This document shows positions 59,379-64,000 of a stretch of DNA of 64,000 bases, in pieces. Under the pieces are notes generated by a model that did not search any database, was not told the DNA's origin, and worked only from the letters and a program-made list of their open reading frames with translations. The translations under genes and the position numbers were made by a program. Every line of letters starts with the position of its first letter. Position 1 is the stretch's first letter. The DNA is taken from NCBI GenBank assembly GCA_022747635.1, contig JAKTNV010000607.1:1-64000 (forward strand), written 5' to 3'. The stretch comes from Hetaerina americana. Lineage: Eukaryota; Arthropoda; Insecta; Odonata; Calopterygidae.

Positions 59379-62300
59379 GAAAACAATACTCCGTGACGTG
59401 TTGTTCATTTTACACGTTCTATGAATGTTATTCTTAATTTTTTTTTTCGTCCGTCCATGTCGCATCATCAATTTTAAATAGGACCGTTGTTTTTGCATGG
59501 CATTAATCATGATAAATGTTAACTTTGGGCGTGCTCAGTGGCGTGGGCATTGAGTGGCAAGCATCTTTGGAAGACATGATGGTCCTAAAAAGGACCGAGA
59601 TTGGACGCTGTCTGCTGTCCTAGGTGCGCCGGTGGCGAAGCAGTGATGGTTCACTTCTTTTTCTGGGCGGCGGAAGGTTTCTTGGCGGCGGGCTTGGCCT
59701 TGGTGGGCGTCTTCTTGGGCTTGGGGGTCTTGGGTTTGGTGGCCGCCTTTTTCGCCTTCGACGGGGACTTTGCCGCCTTGGCGGCGGGTTTCCCAGCCGC
59801 CGGCTTCTTCTTTGGCTTGTCCGCCGCCTTCTTCGCCTTCTTGGCTGGTGGCGCGGACTTGCTTCGCTCCTTGGGCGCGGACCTCTTGGTGCCACTGGAC
59901 GCCTTCTCGGAGGACTTCTTGGCTCCGACCGCTTTCGGTTTCTTTACTCCCGTCTTCTTGACGACCTTTTTCGCCTTGGTCGTCCCGCTGGCTGCCGCGG
60001 GTGCGGCCTTCTTGCTGTGGCTCAGCTTGAAGGAACCTGAGGCGCCCTTTCCCTTGGTCTGGACGAGAGTTCCGGCGGTGACGGCCGCCTTGAGGTACTT
60101 CTTGATGAAAGGCGAGAGCCTCTCGGCGTCCACTTTGTAGCTGGCTGCGATGTACTTCTTGATGGCTTGAAGGGAAGAGCCACCGCGCTCCTTGAGGCCC
60201 TTGACTGCGTTGTTAACCATCTCGGAAGTGGGCGGGTGCGACGGCTTTGCGCGAGCCTTCTTGGCTGCTCCGCCCTTGCTGGCCTTCTTGGAAGCCGCGG
60301 AGGTTCCTGAAGAAGGCAGGGGTTTTACTGCGACGGTGCCCGAAGGCTGGGCTGCCGGTGGTGCGGCTGCCGCTGCTCCAGATGCTGCGTCTGCCATGTT
60401 ATCGGCTGCTGCGTGATGATAGAAAGAGAAAATTACCAAGACATGGATTTCTTACGAAAGTCCACCTTGCTATCGTACCATTTCGGAGCAAAATACGATC
60501 TCTTCCTCTCGCCTCCGGTGCGCTTCTCGGATTGTTTGTACTCCACTCCTCCTCCGACTTTCGCGTTTCGGAGAGTGTCGGGGGCGCGTAACGAGGGCGC
60601 CTTGCGCCGCGGCGCCCGTCAGGGTTCCACCCTGTCGGCCGTGGCGGCGCCAGGCGTTTGGCGAGCCCAGTTCGTGTGCAGCGGGTCGTCAAAATACGGG
60701 TTGTCGTCCTGTCGAAGGCGTACCCGGGAATAAACGTTGCACACGTTTCTACCGGGGTCGATTCCTCGAGATCCGAGGTAACGTACGTTCGAGGCCATCC
60801 TTCACCTGGTATTGGACGCGCTCGCGACCCGGTGGGCCGCGCGCCGGCCGCGGAAAGCGGCCCCGAGAAGACGGTCCCTTCGGACGCCTTCCCCCTGACT
60901 CGGCGCCTGTCAAACCTTCCTCCTGTTCCTCCCCGGTGCCTGTCCCGTAAGCGGACGTTTATGCATTTTTCGACGACTCGGGGGCGTCGCGACGCACCCA
61001 CCTCCCGCGCCCGTGGGAAAGGATTATCGAGTCGCAAATGGAGACGGAGTCACCCGTTAAGCGCACGCCTTACGACGCGTCCGCGTGGGCTTCGAAATGG
61101 TTGCATGGGGTGGCCGAAGGGGAAAAAGAAATGAACTGTACGCACGCGAATGGGACGTCAAAGTTCACGTACAACAAAGTCGAGGATGGCGCCGAATTAT
61201 GCTTTAGCCCCGTGAGCGGGCGGGAAAAACAATGTAGTAGCCGAGGGCGCGCAGTGGCGACCCGGCCGTGACGAGTTTGCTCCGTCTCCAACGGCTTCGG
61301 ACGTCGGTACCTCGTTGCGGGATGATGAATTTGTAGCAACCGGCATGTCTTCGGAAACGAAATGATACTTCATCACGGGAAAACTCTTATTGTCGTTGAA
61401 ACGGCGCCACATCCACGTTTCCGCGGATGTCTACCCTAGTTTCCTTGCACGTCTTTCGAAGAGGAGAGTCGTCTGCCGTCGACTTGTTATCGCGTACATT
61501 TCTTTTATTAACCTTCCTTATCTGTGCGATGCGTTGGATGTGCTTTTCTCCACGGTGCCGTCAAGTTACGGAATACACCCCTACGACCTTAAAAAAAAAT
61601 CCCTCCCACACACACGCTGTATGTCACGTTAAATGACCCTGTGTGATGGGATACCTCGGGGACGTAGTCAACGTGAAAGCGACTCCTTGAAAACCAGGCT
61701 CTCGTAAGCGTACGTAATTCGTGTCGGCAATTTCGCTCGGTACACATCCCCCGCCGTACGTCTTATTCACGGAAACGGCGAAAATAGGGCGCATCGCGGG
61801 ATTGTATGCGCGATCATTACGATGGGAATCGCCATAAGCAAATAGGACAGATGCGTTTAACTCAATAATATCCACATCCCTTTCGTCGTAGTTGCGGAGC
61901 TATGACGGCTTGTATTCGTGTCACAATATTTTTCAGTTGCTTCCAACCTAATTTCACATCGTTTCCACTTGTTTCCAATCGACATAATGTGTGTCAAGCA
62001 TATGGATCTTGTTTTTTACCTCCATGCCGTTGGAATAATATCTTTCATTAGAGCAATGGTCGACTTTTCCTTGTAACTTTCGAGGGTCGGGATAGTGATT
62101 GACGGATAAGGTAGAGTGAATAGCCCTTACCTGGAAAACATTCCTGTGAATAAATAAAAAAAACGTGGGAAAAAGCCGTCGGGGCGTGATGCGGCGTTCA
62201 ATAGTGATGACAGATTATACTATCTGGCGTAGGAAAGACTTGAACACGATTTTTCCTGGGATCGTAATCAGGGATCCAGGCTGGTTTCCAGTGCTTGCGG

Positions 62301-64000
62301 GGTTGGGGGGACTAGGGGCGGCATTAACAGCCGGAACCGTTCATTCCTCTACGACCTCTCTTTCGTGGAACTCTATCACCGTCGACAGTTCACGGAACAT
62401 CATTTCTCGGTTCTGTCTCGAAGAAGCCCCTGTGTTAATTCAATTACTCAGTATCTACTTCGTTCTGCATTACTTAATCAATACATGTGGACCCATCAAA
62501 TATTTCATCCCCGTTCATTGTTGATTCCTTGAGGTTCTTAGCGATGCGGAAGCAACTTTATCGTCACGAGTAATAAAAGAACGATGATTAACAATTTTAA
62601 GCTGTCTGGTACCTAGCACATCACCATAAAAGATACGAAATAAGCATTCCAGTGAACAGGAAAACAAATTGTCGTCTTTTCCCCGGCCAATCTGGGATCA
62701 TTGCAATGTGAAGCGAAAGTCAATCAGGAGTTAAGAGGATTCAATCCACTCACGATGAAGTAGACGACTGAAGGTTGCGTAGGTCTATGTGCACGTTCGT
62801 GTGTGTTAGTTTCTAGTGTTCATATGTAAATGACAGTTGTGTCAATGGGGGAACGTTATTCGAAAGTAACACTAGTTGACTCGAATTTAATCATTCTTAT
62901 TACCAGTAGTTGCATTGCAAAATTTGACATTATCACGGCAGGAGGTAGGTGATGACTGTCATAAATGTTCGCTAATGGAGGACGTTTGTCATCCATTCCG
63001 AGATTTTGAAAAAAAAACTGTCTCCGTTTACATATCGCTGCGTACCCGAGATATTTTACTAATTTGGTACTCTGTGTGGATGAATTTATTAACAGATGTC
63101 ATAAGGGTGATTTCAACTACACAAATTTGACAAAGTTCAATGTTAAGTATTAACGCCTCGCTGTGACTGGTATGACATTACATGATATCCCGGTGATTAA
63201 GCATCACCACAACTGCTAAGGTAATTAATCGTCATGGTGTATATCATGAGTCTTAAAATCACACGATCGTTATGAAATTTACACCGCTTCACGGCTCGTC
63301 GGCATTTTCTCCCGTCCGTAGTTAAGTTGTATGTTACTAAGTTGCCTAGGCAAGGACGTTATTCCATTCCATTCCCGGCCACTGTTACTAGGTGAATCTG
63401 ATTAAATATCGCTTCACGAATCACTATTGTCCTCAAAGCCGAGCGTCCTTCGGTTAACGCCACTGCGGGAAATCGGTTGTCGAATACGGTGAAGTGACGA
63501 TCTCGTGTACCTAGTGTCAAAATGCGGCCGGGGTGGATTCTTCAATGGGGCTAATGCGGTAAAGATTTTCACCAAATTTGCAGAAAGTAGAAATGCTAAA
63601 AGGACGGACAGGTAGGCACATGCGGCAACCTTTTTCGTCAGAAATGCACTCGGAAAGAAAGCACTTGTAGGAAGAGTCGCCTTAATGAAAACGTTATGCA
63701 ATCATCTCATAAATGATTATACCGGCCGCTAATTTTAAAGATTTTTCTTTCACGTCAAACTTCGACCTCTTTTCCCTAGATTTCATTTCCCTAATCCCGC
63801 AAAGAAATAAACAACATTAACGTATGTCCTTCCATCCCTTGTGTATCAACGTAATAAAATTAGCGGGTAAGTTGGGACTGGGACCATTTAACTTTTGCCT
63901 AGAGAAACATTTTCTGTTCTGTGGCGTGACAAGACAAGTAAAGATTTCTGGAAAGGTTAATTTCGTTCAAAAGAAGGGGAATGAGCCGTCTCGCACCGGA
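59379..64000. repeat. histone array unit 7 (cut by window end)
   Basis: The first 4622 bp of another unit. It contains H1 and most of the H1-H2B spacer and runs off the window before H2B. The array therefore continues to the right, and because unit 1 begins between H3 and H1 it probably continues to the left. Confidence 0.97.
59651..60397 (-). CDS. H1: linker histone H1, copy 7
   Basis: 248 residues, identical to copy 2. The 3' stem-loop is at 59581-59596. It is the only complete gene of the last, cut unit. Confidence 0.97.
   Translation of the reverse strand: MADAASGAAAAAPPAAQPSGTVAVKPLPSSGTSAASKKASKGGAAKKARAKPSHPPTSEMVNNAVKGLKERGGSSLQAIKKYIAASYKVDAERLSPFIKKYLKAAVTAGTLVQTKGKGASGSFKLSHSKKAAPAAASGTTKAKKVVKKTGVKKPKAVGAKKSSEKASSGTKRSAPKERSKSAPPAKKAKKAADKPKKKPAAGKPAAKAAKSPSKAKKAATKPKTPKPKKTPTKAKPAAKKPSAAQKKK

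Overview
The window is a slice of a tandem replication-dependent histone gene array from an arthropod, most likely an insect. All histone genes are intronless and end in histone 3' stem-loops instead of close poly(A) signals. H4 begins Met-Thr-Gly, H2A ends KKTEKKA, and the H2B tail [19 protein letters not shown] is close to the fly form (compared from memory). I cannot name the species.

Layout: seven head-to-tail units. Taking the phase from the first base, they are 1-8794, 8795-17589, 17590-26384, 26385-41790, 41791-50583, 50584-59378 and 59379-64000 (cut by the window end). An ordinary unit is 8795 bp: H1(-), a 4.9 kb gene-free spacer, H2B(-) and H2A(+) sharing a 218 bp divergent promoter, a convergent 3' region holding a four-copy repeat, then H4(-) and H3(+) sharing a 193 bp divergent promoter. 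This gives 7 H1 and 6 each of H2B, H2A, H4 and H3. The five products together supply S-phase nucleosome core and linker histones. Units are almost identical, and I found only a handful of differences by eye. Most are in unit 1, whose H1 carries two compensating frameshifts.

Unit 4 is the exception, at 15406 bp, because two retroelement insertions sit in its histone promoters. (a) A 5780 bp non-LTR retrotransposon of Jockey type (35355-41134) has two open frames, a 12 bp target-site duplication and a 322 bp duplicated 3' end. It sits between the H3 TATA-like box and the H3 start codon, with its first base about where H3 transcription should start. (b) A 901 bp 5'-truncated piece of a different LINE (27446-28346, minus strand) replaces 82 bp of the H1 promoter, 43 bp from the H1 ATG. 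The H1 and H3 proteins of unit 4 remain intact but have lost their normal 5' regions; its H2A, H2B and H4 look normal.

The most interesting possibility is that the H3 core promoter now drives the complete retrotransposon, which would tie its transcription to S phase and to histone stem-loop 3'-end formation.
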